From NCBI GenBank assembly GCA_032127075.1, contig JAQAZZ010000244.1, forward strand, positions 1-22,459: a stretch of 22,459 nt of DNA, read 5' to 3'. The position numbers were made by a program, and so were the translations under genes. Origin of the DNA: GCA-2699445 sp032127075 (GTDB lineage Bacteria > Actinomycetota > Actinomycetes > S36-B12 > GCA-2699445). Below the pieces are notes generated by a model, which worked only from the letters and a program-made list of their open reading frames with translations, searched no databases and had not been told where the DNA came from. Positions 13,602-22,253 of the stretch are shown here, piece by piece; within the stretch, counting starts at the first letter, position 1; each line of letters opens with the position of its first letter.

Positions 13602-14986
13602 GGGCCATGCGGCTGGCCGAGGTGGCCCGGGCGGTGGACGGGCGGCTGGTTGACGACCCCGGGGACCTGGTGGTGACCGGGGCCGCCGCAGATTCCCGGG
13701 CCGCCACCACCGGCGATCTCTTCGTCGCGATTGCCGGGGAGCGTGTGGACGGCCACGACTTCGTCGATGCCGCCATCGCCAACGGGGCTGTGGCGACACT
13801 GGCCACCCGACCGGTCGGCAGCCCCGCGGTGGTGGTGGCCGATCCGGTGGCTGCCTTGGGGCGGCTGGCGCACTACCTGATCACGCTGCTGCCCGAGCTC
13901 GATGTTGTGGCGCTCACCGGATCGTCAGGAAAGACCACCACAAAGGACGTGCTCGGTGCGATCCTCGCCCGCCGCGGCCCCGTGGTGGCTCCGCTCGGTT
14001 CGTTCAACACCGAGGTCGGATTGCCGCTGACAGTACTGCGCTGCGACGACGATACCCGGACGCTGGTGCTGGAGATGGGGGCGCGGGGACGGGGCCATAT
14101 CGCATACCTGTGCGGGATCGCCCAGCCGCGCATCGGCGTGGTGCTGAACGTCGGCTCCGCACATGTCGGCGAGTTCGGTTCCCGGCAGGCCATCGCCGAA
14201 GCCAAGGCGGAACTGCCCGGCAGCCTGCCCCCCGACGGTGTGGCCATCCTCAATTCCGACGATCCGCTCGTCTCCGCGATGGCCAGCCCGGCCGGGGTCC
14301 TCACCTTCGGTCTCGGCCCACGGGCGGACGTGCGCATCGAGAACCTCCAACTCGATGCGGCGATCCGCCCGCAGTTCGACCTGCTCTACCGAGGTGAGCG
14401 TTGCCGGGTCCAACTCCGGATAGCGGGGGAGCACAATGCCGCCAACGCCGCCGCCGCAGGCGCTGCCGGGCTTGCACTCGGCATGGAGTTGGCGGAGGTG
14501 GCAGCGGCCTTGGGCGAGGCCGAGGTCGTGAGCAGGTGGCGCATGGAGGTGGGGGACACCCCCGGCGGCGCCACTGTGATCAACGACGCCTACAACGCCA
14601 ACCCGGAGTCGGTGGCGGCAGCGTTGAAGGCGCTCGCCGAGTTCGGCCGGCGCCGCCCCGGCAGCACAACGTGGGCGGTGCTGGGCGAGATGCGGGAGCT
14701 GGGCGCGGATTCGGCACAGGAACACGACGCAATCGGCCGGCTCGCCGTGCGGCTGCACATCCACCGGCTCATCGCGGTCGGAGAGGGCGCACGCGCGATT
14801 CACCTCGGAGCCGCCCACGAGGGGTCCTGGGCCGGCGAATCCGCATGGGTCCCGGACGCCGGTGCCGCCGCCGCGGTCCTGCGCGAGCAGGTGCAGCCCG
14901 GCGACGTGGTGCTGGTGAAGGCCTCCCGCGCCGTGGGGTTGGAGCAGGTCGCGGCGCAGTTGCTGGCCGATGGCGGCGAGCGCTGA
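13598..14986 (+). CDS. murF: UDP-MurNAc-tripeptide:D-Ala-D-Ala ligase MurF
   Basis: The protein has 462 residues and adds D-Ala-D-Ala to the UDP-MurNAc tripeptide, finishing the cytoplasmic pentapeptide. The N-terminal domain (MRLAEVARAVDGRL, AADSRAATTGDLFVAI, DGHDFVDAAIANGA) is followed by the ATP site LTGSSGKTTTKD (K112). GSFNTEVGLPLTVL, LEMGARGRGHIAYL, NVGSAHVGEFGS and VINDAYNANPESV, all typical of MurF, come in order. Length is usual for the family. The first ATG (13598) overlaps the murE stop; a second Met at residue 4 is possible, but the overlap favours the first. The stop overlaps the mraY ATG (TGATG). Confidence 0.97.
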   Translation: MRAMRLAEVARAVDGRLVDDPGDLVVTGAAADSRAATTGDLFVAIAGERVDGHDFVDAAIANGAVATLATRPVGSPAVVVADPVAALGRLAHYLITLLPELDVVALTGSSGKTTTKDVLGAILARRGPVVAPLGSFNTEVGLPLTVLRCDDDTRTLVLEMGARGRGHIAYLCGIAQPRIGVVLNVGSAHVGEFGSRQAIAEAKAELPGSLPPDGVAILNSDDPLVSAMASPAGVLTFGLGPRADVRIENLQLDAAIRPQFDLLYRGERCRVQLRIAGEHNAANAAAAGAAGLALGMELAEVAAALGEAEVVSRWRMEVGDTPGGATVINDAYNANPESVAAALKALAEFGRRRPGSTTWAVLGEMRELGADSAQEHDAIGRLAVRLHIHRLIAVGEGARAIHLGAAHEGSWAGESAWVPDAGAAAAVLREQVQPGDVVLVKASRAVGLEQVAAQLLADGGER

Positions 14987-16053
14987 TGCCCCTGATCATC
15001 CTGTCCGGCGGCATCGCCATTCTGGTCACGCTCTTCGGTACTCCGCTGCTGATCCACTTCCTCCGCCGCCAGGGCTACAGCCAGGCGATCCGCATGTCGA
15101 GCGACGACGTGAAATACCCGGAGCACACCGGCAAGCTGGGCACGCCGTCCATGGGGGGCGCGGCCATCATCGCCGCAATCCTCGCCGGGTACTTCGGCAC
15201 CCATATCGTCTTCTGGACGTGGCCGTCGGTTTCGGGCCTCCTCGGACTGTGGCTCATCGTCGGACTGGGCGCCGTGGGTGTCGCCGACGACTACCTGAAG
15301 ATCTTCCGACAGCGCTCCACCGGCATCCGCGCACGCACGAAACTCATCGGGCAGGCGTTCGTGGCGATCACCTTCGCCATCGCCAGCGTGCGATTCCCCG
15401 ACGAGGGTGGGCTGACGCCCGCGTCCCAAGCGGTGTCGCTGGTGCGCGACACCCCCCTCGTCCTTCCGATGGTGCTGTTCGTCATCTGGGTGTGGTTCCT
15501 CGTCACCGCGACCACCAACGGCGTCAACCTGACCGACGGACTCGACGGTTTGGCCACGGGTGCGGCGCTGGCGTCCTTTGTCGCCTACGTGGTGATCACT
15601 GTCTGGCAGTTCAACCAGGCCTGCGGCACAACCATCTACCGGACCTGCTACGAGGTGCGCGACCCGCTGGACCTGACCGTGCTTGCTGCAGCATGTGCCG
15701 GGGCGTGCTTCGGATTCCTGTGGTGGAACACCCACCCGGCCCGCATCTTCATGGGCGACACCGGGTCGCTGGCGCTCGGGGGTGCCATCGCCGGCCTTGC
15801 CATACTCAGCCGGACCGAGATCCTCCTGGCCCTCATCGCCGGGCTGTTCTTCATCACCACCGTCTCGGTGATCCTGCAGGTGGGTTCGTTCAAACTCACC
15901 GGCAAGCGGGTGTTCCGGATGGCGCCGCTGCACCACCACTTCGAACTACTGGGGTGGCCGGAGATCCTGATCGTTGTCCGATTCTGGATCGTGCAGGGGC
16001 TGGCCATCGCCACCGCGCTCACGCTCTTCTTCTTCGAATGGGTGGTGCCGTGA
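14986..16053 (+). CDS. mraY: phospho-N-acetylmuramoyl-pentapeptide-transferase MraY (MurX)
   Basis: Integral membrane enzyme of 355 residues with about ten helices. It transfers phospho-MurNAc-pentapeptide to undecaprenyl phosphate, giving lipid I. The acidic active-site residues are seen: D101-D102 in GVADDYLKI, D184 and D187 in GVNLTDGLDGLATG, and D258 in IFMGDTGS. H316-H318 in MAPLHHHFELLGW is the family histidine motif. KLGTPSMGG near the N terminus is also diagnostic. The ATG at 14986 overlaps the murF stop by one base. The reading frame is open far upstream, but that part overlaps murF and lacks family sequence. The stop overlaps the murD GTG. Confidence 0.98.
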   Translation: MPLIILSGGIAILVTLFGTPLLIHFLRRQGYSQAIRMSSDDVKYPEHTGKLGTPSMGGAAIIAAILAGYFGTHIVFWTWPSVSGLLGLWLIVGLGAVGVADDYLKIFRQRSTGIRARTKLIGQAFVAITFAIASVRFPDEGGLTPASQAVSLVRDTPLVLPMVLFVIWVWFLVTATTNGVNLTDGLDGLATGAALASFVAYVVITVWQFNQACGTTIYRTCYEVRDPLDLTVLAAACAGACFGFLWWNTHPARIFMGDTGSLALGGAIAGLAILSRTEILLALIAGLFFITTVSVILQVGSFKLTGKRVFRMAPLHHHFELLGWPEILIVVRFWIVQGLAIATALTLFFFEWVVP

Positions 16054-17486
16054 TCGACGCGCTGAATCGGTCTTCCGACTGGAGCCGGCTGGTGGTGGGC
16101 GTGGCCGGCATCAGAGTGGCCGGGGCCGCCTGCGTGCGGGCCTTGCGGGAACTCGGTGCCGCGGTCGTCGCCGTGGACGGCGGCGACACCCAGGAGCACC
16201 GCGGCTGGGCCGAGGAGCTGCGGCGGATCGGCGCCGTCGTCCGGCTGGGTGACGGCGACGCGCTGCCCGATGGCATCGACCTGCTGGTGGTGTCGCCCGG
16301 ATTCCCGCCGAATGCGCCTATAGTGCGGGCCGCCCTATCCCGGGCGGTGCCGGTGTGGGGCGAACTCGAGTTGGCCTGGCGGCTGCGCGGGGACGACGCC
16401 GCAGAATGGCTCGCCATCACGGGCACGAACGGCAAGACCACGGCGACCCTCATGCTGGAGTCGATCCTCACCGCCGACGGGCGCAGGGCGATCGCCGCGG
16501 CGAACATCGGCGTATCGCTGGTGGAGGCCGTCATGCACCGCGACCTCGACGCCATCGCCGTTGAGGTCGGCGCTCCCCAGCTTCCCTTCTGGCACACGGT
16601 CAGCCCGCTGGCCGCCGCCTGCCTCAACGTGGCAGAGGACCACGTCGACCACTTCGGCTCCTTCGAAGCCTATGCCGCGGCCAAGGCCCGGATCTACCAG
16701 CGGTGCCGGGGTGCAGCGGTCTACAACAGCGCAGACCCGATGACCCAGCAGATGGTGCGGGACGCCGACGTCGCCCCGGGATGCCGTGCCGTCGGATTCA
16801 CCCTGGGTTCGCCGGCGCCCGGCGAAGTAGGAGTTGTGGAAGACCTGCTGGTGGACCGGGCCTTCGTGGACACACCCCACCACGAGGCAGCCGAACTGGC
16901 CACCACTGCTGACGTCCACCCCTTCGCCCCCCACAACGTGGCCAATGCGCTGGCCGCCGCGGCGTTGGCCCGGGCGCTGGGTGTGGCGCCGGAGTCAGTG
17001 GGCGCGGGGCTGCGAGCGTTCCAGCCCGCGGGCCATCGGATCGCGGAGGTCGGCAGCGTCGGCGGTGTTGTGTACATCGACGACTCCAAGGCCACAAACG
17101 CCCACGCCGCCGCCACGTCGCTGCACGCCTACGACAGCGTCGTGTGGATCGCCGGCGGGCTTGCCAAGGGGCAGCAATTCGACGATCTGATCAAACAGTG
17201 CGCCCCGCGGATGCGAGCGGTTGTGCTGCTCGGCCGTGACCGGGGAGTGATTCTGGATGCGTTGGCCCGACACGCCCCCGGCCTACCTGTGGTCGAGGTG
17301 GCCAGGACCGACACTGGGGCGATGGCCGAAGTGGTGGCCGCTGCGGCAGCCCTGGCCCAGCCGGGCGATACCGTTCTGCTGGCTCCGGGTTGTGCATCGT
17401 GGGACATGTTCGTCCACTACGAGGAGCGCGGCGACCGCTTCGCGGAAGAAGTGGGCCGCCTCGGCGGCGCCGACCTGGAGGACTGA
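16050..17486 (+). CDS. murD: UDP-MurNAc-L-alanine:D-glutamate ligase MurD
   Basis: The protein has 478 residues and adds D-Glu to UDP-MurNAc-L-Ala in the cytosol. The N-terminal Rossmann-like domain reads VVGVAGIRVAGAACVRAL, with Arg in place of the usual second Gly. The ATP site is ITGTNGKTTATL (K129), followed by NVAEDHVDHFGS, the carbamylated-lysine candidate K212 in AAAKARIYQ, YIDDSKATNAHAA and the C-terminal GCASWDMFVHYEERG. The usual VELSSFQL motif reads VEVGAPQL (V171-L178), so the serine corresponding to E. coli S159 is Gly. Other landmarks are intact, so the enzyme is probably active with a modified substrate pocket. The GTG start overlaps the mraY stop as GTGA; the ftsW ATG is 2 bp beyond the murD stop. 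Confidence 0.93.
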   Translation: MIDALNRSSDWSRLVVGVAGIRVAGAACVRALRELGAAVVAVDGGDTQEHRGWAEELRRIGAVVRLGDGDALPDGIDLLVVSPGFPPNAPIVRAALSRAVPVWGELELAWRLRGDDAAEWLAITGTNGKTTATLMLESILTADGRRAIAAANIGVSLVEAVMHRDLDAIAVEVGAPQLPFWHTVSPLAAACLNVAEDHVDHFGSFEAYAAAKARIYQRCRGAAVYNSADPMTQQMVRDADVAPGCRAVGFTLGSPAPGEVGVVEDLLVDRAFVDTPHHEAAELATTADVHPFAPHNVANALAAAALARALGVAPESVGAGLRAFQPAGHRIAEVGSVGGVVYIDDSKATNAHAAATSLHAYDSVVWIAGGLAKGQQFDDLIKQCAPRMRAVVLLGRDRGVILDALARHAPGLPVVEVARTDTGAMAEVVAAAAALAQPGDTVLLAPGCASWDMFVHYEERGDRFAEEVGRLGGADLED

Positions 17487-17488
17487 CG

Positions 17489-18670
17489 ATGAGCGTGTCA
17501 CAGCGCAACGCGGAACCGGATCTGCGCCATCGGCTGGTGAAACACCCCGCCAGCATCTACTACCTGATGCTGGGCGCCACGATGTTCCTGCTTGTGCTCG
17601 GACTCGCGATGGTGTGGTCGGCTTCCGCGATCGATTCGCTGCGCGAGACCGGCGGCAGCACGGACCTGTTCCTCAAGCAGGCCATGTTCGCCGCCCTCGG
17701 ACTGGTGGGCATGTTCTTCGCCTCACGCCTGCCGCCGGCCACGGTGCGCGGATTCGCTTGGCCGCTGCTGGTCGTCGCCCTGATCGCACTGGTCCTGGTG
17801 CTGATCCCAGGCATCGGGGTGGCGGTGCACGGGCAGCAGAACTGGATCGAACTGGGGCCGATCCGGGTGCAGCCCTCCGAGATCGCGAAATTGGCGCTGG
17901 TGGTGTGGGGCGCCGACGTGCTGACCCGCAAGTACCGCCCGGTGATGGACTGGCCGACCCTGTTGATCCCGGTTGTGCCGGTCGCGGGGCTGATGATGAT
18001 CCTGGTTGTCCTGGAGGGCGACTTCGGCAACGCGATGATTCTCGGGGTCATCCTCGCCGGGATCATGTTCGCCGTGGGTGCCCCGGCCCGGTTCTTCGTC
18101 GTCTTGGGCGCCGTCGGCCTTGCCGGTGTGGCGGCCATGTCCGTCGGCGCGGAGTACCGCGTCCGACGGTGGACCGCGTTCCTCGACCCCGACGCCGACG
18201 CACTCGACGGCGCATGGCAGGTGACCCAGGGCATGTACGCGATGGGTACCGGCGGCTGGTGGGGAGTCGGGATCGGGGCGTCTCGGGAGAAGTGGGGCAG
18301 CCTGCCCGCCGCCCACACCGACTTCATCCTGCCCGTGATCGGGGAGGAGTTGGGCCTCATCGGCACCTTGACGGTACTGGTGCTCTTCACGGTGTTGATC
18401 TTCGCCGTCTTGCGGTTGGCCAAGGAAGCCCCCGACCGGTTCGTGCGCCTGCTCGCCGCGGGTGTAGGCACCTGGCTCATCATCCAGGTGGTGACCAACG
18501 TCGGCGCGGCGTTGAAGATGCTGCCCATCACCGGCGTTGTGCTGCCGATGGTCTCCTACGGCGGCTCGTCCCTGGTCCCCCTGCTGGCGGCACTCGGCCT
18601 TCTCCTCGGGGCGGCGCGTCGCTACGCCCACGCGAGCCGGCAGTTGTCCCCGCCAGCCGAGGCAGTCTAG
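17489..18670 (+). CDS. ftsW: septal peptidoglycan glycosyltransferase FtsW (SEDS family)
   Basis: SEDS polymerase of 393 residues with about ten membrane helices, which polymerises lipid II at the septum with FtsI. Diagnostic segments are HGQQNWIELGPIRVQPSEIAKLAL, GDFGNAMIL, GGWWGVGIGASREKWGSLPAAHTDFILPVIGEELG (D278 in HTDF is the presumed catalytic Asp) and LPITGVVLPMVSYGGSS. No cytoplasmic PBP-binding extension of note is seen; the C-terminal tail is short (about 20 residues). The ATG at 17489 lies 2 bp after the murD stop with a GGAGG a few bases before; upstream in-frame codons overlap murD. The stop is directly followed by the murG GTG. Confidence 0.97.
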   Translation: MSVSQRNAEPDLRHRLVKHPASIYYLMLGATMFLLVLGLAMVWSASAIDSLRETGGSTDLFLKQAMFAALGLVGMFFASRLPPATVRGFAWPLLVVALIALVLVLIPGIGVAVHGQQNWIELGPIRVQPSEIAKLALVVWGADVLTRKYRPVMDWPTLLIPVVPVAGLMMILVVLEGDFGNAMILGVILAGIMFAVGAPARFFVVLGAVGLAGVAAMSVGAEYRVRRWTAFLDPDADALDGAWQVTQGMYAMGTGGWWGVGIGASREKWGSLPAAHTDFILPVIGEELGLIGTLTVLVLFTVLIFAVLRLAKEAPDRFVRLLAAGVGTWLIIQVVTNVGAALKMLPITGVVLPMVSYGGSSLVPLLAALGLLLGAARRYAHASRQLSPPAEAV

Positions 18671-19774
18671 GTGGCCGGCGGCGCACGCCTGCGGGTCGGC
18701 ATCGCCGGGGGAGGCACCGGCGGACACATCGAACCTGCCCTGAACCTCGCCGACGAACTGCGCAGCCGGGATCCCGATGCCCGCATCGTCGTCTTCGGAA
18801 CCCAGCGCGGCCTCGAAGTGGATCTGGTCCCGGCCCGCGGCTACGACCTGACCCTCATCCCCCCGGTGCCGTTGCCGAGGTCGGTGAACCGCGACCTCTT
18901 CTCCCTGCCCGTGCGGCTGCGCCGGTCAGCCGCTGCTGCGCGGAAGATCATGGTCGACCAGCAGCTCGACGTCGTGTGCGGCTTCGGCGGCTACGTCTCC
19001 ATCCCCGCCTACTTGGGGGCACGCCGTGCGCGGATCCCCTTCGTGATCCACGAAGCCAACGCCAAGGCCGGGATCGCCAACCGGGTCGGCGCCCGGCTCA
19101 CCCCGTTCGTGGCGGAGAACTACAGCGGTTCGCTGCCGCATGCCGTTCGGCTGGGCTGTCCGTTGCGTCCCACCATCGCCGGGCTGGACCGCGCCGGGAG
19201 CCGCGCTGAGGCCCGCGACTTCTTCGGGCTGCGCCCCGAGGGTCCGGTACTCCTGGTTTTCGGCGGATCGCAGGGCGCCTCCTCACTGAACCGGGCTGTC
19301 TGGCAGGCCGCCGATGAGTTGTCGGCTGCGGGGATCCAGGTGCTCCACGCCGTCGGTGCGCGGCAGCGCGAGGAGGGGGAACAGTTCGCACGGCGCAACG
19401 TCCCCGGCTACCGCGCGGTGCCCTTCATCGATCGCATGGACCTCGCCTACGCGGCGGCAGACGCGGCCATGTGCCGCTCTGGGGCGATGACCTGCGCCGA
19501 GGTCGCCGCGGTCGGACTGCCGGCGGTCTACGTTCCCTACCCCGTCGGCAACGGGGAACAGCGTTTCAACGCCGCCCCCGTGGTGGACGCGGGCGGTGGT
19601 TTCATGGTGGCCGACCAGGACATGGACGGCGCCGCTCTCAGCAGGACTCTGCTGCCGCTGCTGTCCGATCCCGCGGCTTTGGCGGCGATGGGTGAATCGG
19701 CGGCGGGCTACGGCATCAGGGACGGCGCCGCACGGCTTGCCGATCTCGTCGAACAAGCAGGGGGGCGGCGGTGA
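18671..19774 (+). CDS. murG: UDP-GlcNAc:lipid I N-acetylglucosaminyltransferase MurG
   Basis: The protein has 367 residues and is a GT-B glycosyltransferase on the inner membrane face, making lipid II. It shows GGGTGGHIEPALNLADEL (G13-H19 is the family loop), FGTQRGLE, VCGFGGYVSIPAYL, HEANAKAGIANR, FGGSQGASSLNR (G198-A203), and RSGAMTCAEVAAVGLPAVYVPYP with NGEQRFNA, the UDP-GlcNAc-binding region. The GTG start abuts the ftsW TAG with no gap, and no clear ribosome site other than ftsW coding sequence is seen. The stop overlaps murC as GTGA. Confidence 0.97.
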   Translation: MAGGARLRVGIAGGGTGGHIEPALNLADELRSRDPDARIVVFGTQRGLEVDLVPARGYDLTLIPPVPLPRSVNRDLFSLPVRLRRSAAAARKIMVDQQLDVVCGFGGYVSIPAYLGARRARIPFVIHEANAKAGIANRVGARLTPFVAENYSGSLPHAVRLGCPLRPTIAGLDRAGSRAEARDFFGLRPEGPVLLVFGGSQGASSLNRAVWQAADELSAAGIQVLHAVGARQREEGEQFARRNVPGYRAVPFIDRMDLAYAAADAAMCRSGAMTCAEVAAVGLPAVYVPYPVGNGEQRFNAAPVVDAGGGFMVADQDMDGAALSRTLLPLLSDPAALAAMGESAAGYGIRDGAARLADLVEQAGGRR

Positions 19775-21198
19775 CTGCACCCCCTGCCACCCTCGGCGAT
19801 CTGGGAAGGGTGCACCTGGTCGGCATCGGCGGTGCCGGGATGTCCGGACTGGCGCGCCTGCTGCTCGATCGTGGGATCACCGTGTCGGGCAGCGACATGC
19901 GCGACTCCGCGAGACTGGCTGCGCTGCGCCGGCAGGGGGCCACGGTTCACATCGGCCATGATCCCGCCAATCTCGACACCGCCGCCGGCTCGGTCGAGAC
20001 CATCATCGATACGCCCATCATCCCCGACGACAACCCGGAGATCCTTGCCGGCCGCGAGCGGGGCATCCCGATCATCTCCCGGTCGCGGGCGTTGGCGCTG
20101 GTGATGGCCGACCGGCTCGTCATAGGGGTCGGCGGAACCCACGGCAAGACGACCACCACGTCGATGATCACCGTCGCGCTGCAGCATTGCGGCGCGGATC
20201 CGTCCTTCGCCATCGGCAGCGAAGTCAACGAACTCGGCAGCAACGCCCATACCGGCAGCAGTGAGTACTTCGTGGTGGAAGCGGACGAATCCGACGGGGC
20301 GTTCCTCTTGATGGACCCCACCGCCGTCGTCGTCACCAACGTGGAGCCCGACCACCTGGACCACTGGGGGACCTTCGCGGCACTGGAAGCAGCCTTCGAC
20401 GACTTCGTCGATCTGGTTGTGCCCAACAACGGGATTGCAGTGGTCTGTGCGGACCACCCGGGCAGCCGTGCCGTGGCCGAGCGCGCAGCTGCCAGGGGAG
20501 TGCGCACAGTCACCTACGGTGAGGACGACAGCGCCGACTACCGGGTGGACATTCTGGGAAGCCGCCAGGCCGAGTACCACTTCGACATCAGCCATCGCGG
20601 GGTCCGATTGGGGAGCGTTGCGTTGTCCGTGCCGGGGCGGCACAACGCGCTCAACGCTACCGCAGCACTCGCCGTCTGTGTGGGATTGGGAATGCCGGTG
20701 GAATCGGTGCTCGAGGGACTGCGATCGTTCTCCGGCACCCGTCGCCGGTTCGAATATCGCGGGGAGGTTGCCGGCATCCGCGTCTACGACGACTACGCCC
20801 ATCATCCGACTGAGCTGCACGCCACCTTGACCGCTGCCCGCGAGTTCGCGGCGGGCGGTCGGCTCGTGGTGGCCTTCCAGGCGCATCACTACTACCGCAC
20901 CGCCCTCTTCAGCCGTGAGTTCGGCGAGGAGCTGGGCCTCGCCGACGAGGTCGTCGTGCTGGAGGTCTTCGCCCCGGGAGAGGAACCCATCCCCGGCGCC
21001 AGCGGCCAGGCGATGGCGGCGAACGTGCCGTTGCCGCCCGGTCAGGTGGTGTTCGAGCCTTCCTGGTCGGCTGTGGCGGGTCATTTGGCGCAGCGGGCCC
21101 GTCCGGGGGATATCGTCATGACGTTGGGCGCGGGCGATATTTCCCTGCTCGGCCCAGAGGTCCTTCAGCTCCTGCGGGAGCGGTACCCGGAGGGGTGA
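19771..21198 (+). CDS. murC: UDP-N-acetylmuramate:L-alanine ligase MurC
   Basis: Cytoplasmic ligase of 475 residues that starts the stem peptide. The N-terminal LVGIGGAGMSGLARLLL and GSDMRDS are typical. The ATP site is GGTHGKTTTTSM (K126). VVEADESDGAFL, TNVEPDHLDHWG, SFSGTRRRFEYRG, YDDYAHHPTELHATL and GAGDI follow in normal order. The usual FQPHxxxRT loop reads FQAHHYYRT, a mild variation. The GTG start overlaps the murG stop; ftsQ begins 4 bp after the murC stop. Confidence 0.97.
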   Translation: MTAPPATLGDLGRVHLVGIGGAGMSGLARLLLDRGITVSGSDMRDSARLAALRRQGATVHIGHDPANLDTAAGSVETIIDTPIIPDDNPEILAGRERGIPIISRSRALALVMADRLVIGVGGTHGKTTTTSMITVALQHCGADPSFAIGSEVNELGSNAHTGSSEYFVVEADESDGAFLLMDPTAVVVTNVEPDHLDHWGTFAALEAAFDDFVDLVVPNNGIAVVCADHPGSRAVAERAAARGVRTVTYGEDDSADYRVDILGSRQAEYHFDISHRGVRLGSVALSVPGRHNALNATAALAVCVGLGMPVESVLEGLRSFSGTRRRFEYRGEVAGIRVYDDYAHHPTELHATLTAAREFAAGGRLVVAFQAHHYYRTALFSREFGEELGLADEVVVLEVFAPGEEPIPGASGQAMAANVPLPPGQVVFEPSWSAVAGHLAQRARPGDIVMTLGAGDISLLGPEVLQLLRERYPEG

Positions 21199-21202
21199 TC
21201 TG

Positions 21203-21982
21203 GTGACCGCACTGCTCGACCATGCCCCACAGCAGGGGCAGGAGACGACCGAGACGCCTCGGTGGCGCATCCGGCCGCGGCGCTCGCGGGTGGTCGCCGT
21301 AGCCCTGCTTGCCGTCTCCGTCGCCGTCGCTTCGGCCTGGCTGCTGTCGTGGTGGTCGCCGGTACCCGTGCGGGAGGTCGTCGTTCGCGGCGCGGTGCCG
21401 GACACGGAGGCTGAGATCGAGTCGGTCGCCGGCATCGAAATCGGCACGCCCCTGCGGGAGATCGACGCCGACGCCATCGCTGCCCGAGTTGATGAGCTGC
21501 AGGGCATCGACGGCGTGGCCTTGGTGCTGCAGCGGCCCTGGACCGTTGTCATCGATGTTCAGGAGCGCTTCCCGTTCGCCGTGGTGGCCGCTGGCGAACG
21601 TTGGACGATCCTCGACCAGGACGGCCAACTCATCCGAGAGGTCGACTCCAAGCCCAGTGGGATTCCCGAAGTCCTGGGGCCATCCGAGGAGTGGGCGGGA
21701 ACCTTTGCCGCGGTTGCTGCACTTCCTGCCGGGGTGCAGGCCCGGACGGCGACGGCCGCAGCCACCGAGCAGGGAACAGTCGAGCTGACCATGAAGAGCG
21801 GGACGGCGGTGGACTGGGGCCGGCCGGAGCGCAACGAGGACAAGGCCCGAGTGCTGGTGGCGCTCTTGCCGCTGAAGGCTTCGCGGATCACGGTCGCTGC
21901 GCCCGAGCGGCCCGCGGTCAGCGGTGATGCGCAGGTCCCCAAACGCAACCAACCGGAGTCCGCAGCAGATCCGCTCCCGTAG
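21203..21982 (+). CDS. ftsQ: cell division protein FtsQ (DivIB-like, POTRA)
   Basis: The 259-residue protein has a cytoplasmic N terminus (1-28), one membrane helix (about 29-50) and a POTRA domain (about 55-122, VPVREVVVRGAVPDTEAEIES). A FtsQ/DivIB beta domain follows (PWTVVIDVQERFPFAVV, WTILDQDGQLIREV, GIPEVLG), and the C-terminal part is polar (RNQPESAADPLP). It acts outside the membrane in the FtsQ-FtsB-FtsL complex that controls septal synthesis. GGAGG (21190-21194) lies 8 bp before the GTG, inside the end of murC. The GTG is 4 bp after the murC stop. The next gene, ftsZ, is about 270 bp further on with its own control region. Confidence 0.93.
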   Translation: MTALLDHAPQQGQETTETPRWRIRPRRSRVVAVALLAVSVAVASAWLLSWWSPVPVREVVVRGAVPDTEAEIESVAGIEIGTPLREIDADAIAARVDELQGIDGVALVLQRPWTVVIDVQERFPFAVVAAGERWTILDQDGQLIREVDSKPSGIPEVLGPSEEWAGTFAAVAALPAGVQARTATAAATEQGTVELTMKSGTAVDWGRPERNEDKARVLVALLPLKASRITVAAPERPAVSGDAQVPKRNQPESAADPLP

Positions 21983-22087
21983 GCACAGGTAGGCCGTAGC
22001 GGCGCGCCAGCCCCGGAGCAACCCCAGACCTTGAGTAGAGGTCGAGAAATTGCCCCAGATTTTGGGTCCGCAACGACGTGCGGCTGC

Positions 22088-22116
22088 TTGCGCCGTTGTG
22101 ACCCACTGCATAGGCT
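22088..22116 (+). promoter_or_regulatory. candidate ftsZ promoter
   Basis: TTGCGC (22088-22093) and TAGGCT (22111-22116) are 17 bp apart, a moderate sigma70-type pair (TTG and TANNNT matches). It would give a leader of about 130 nt containing the TCTCAAGTTGAGG element. The gap of about 270 bp, unlike all the close junctions before it, supports a separate ftsZ promoter, but other placements are possible. Confidence 0.4.
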
Positions 22117-22147
22117 GCGTCACGGTTGCAGAGGGATCGGGGCTCAG

Positions 22148-22167
22148 TCTCAAGTTGAGGTTGAGGG
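22148..22167 (+). promoter_or_regulatory. TCTCAAGTTGAGG element upstream of ftsZ (putative FtsR-like operator)
   Basis: TCTCAAGTTGAGGTTGA (22148-22164) followed by GGG contains the short dyad CTCAA-G-TTGAG and a repeated TTGAGG (22155-22160 and 22161-22166). It matches the rsmH element in 16 of 17 bases and shares TTGAGGTTGA with the mraZ element. It lies about 90 bp before the ftsZ GTG. A MerR-family activator of ftsZ (FtsR) is known in Corynebacterium; that this is its site is inference. Confidence 0.6.
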
Positions 22168-22253
22168 TCGCTTGCAGCCAAGTCTGAGGGGATCTTGGGC
22201 GCCGGAACACCGGTCAAACATGTCGCCGCACAGCGCGGCGTGGGGAGGAAAAT

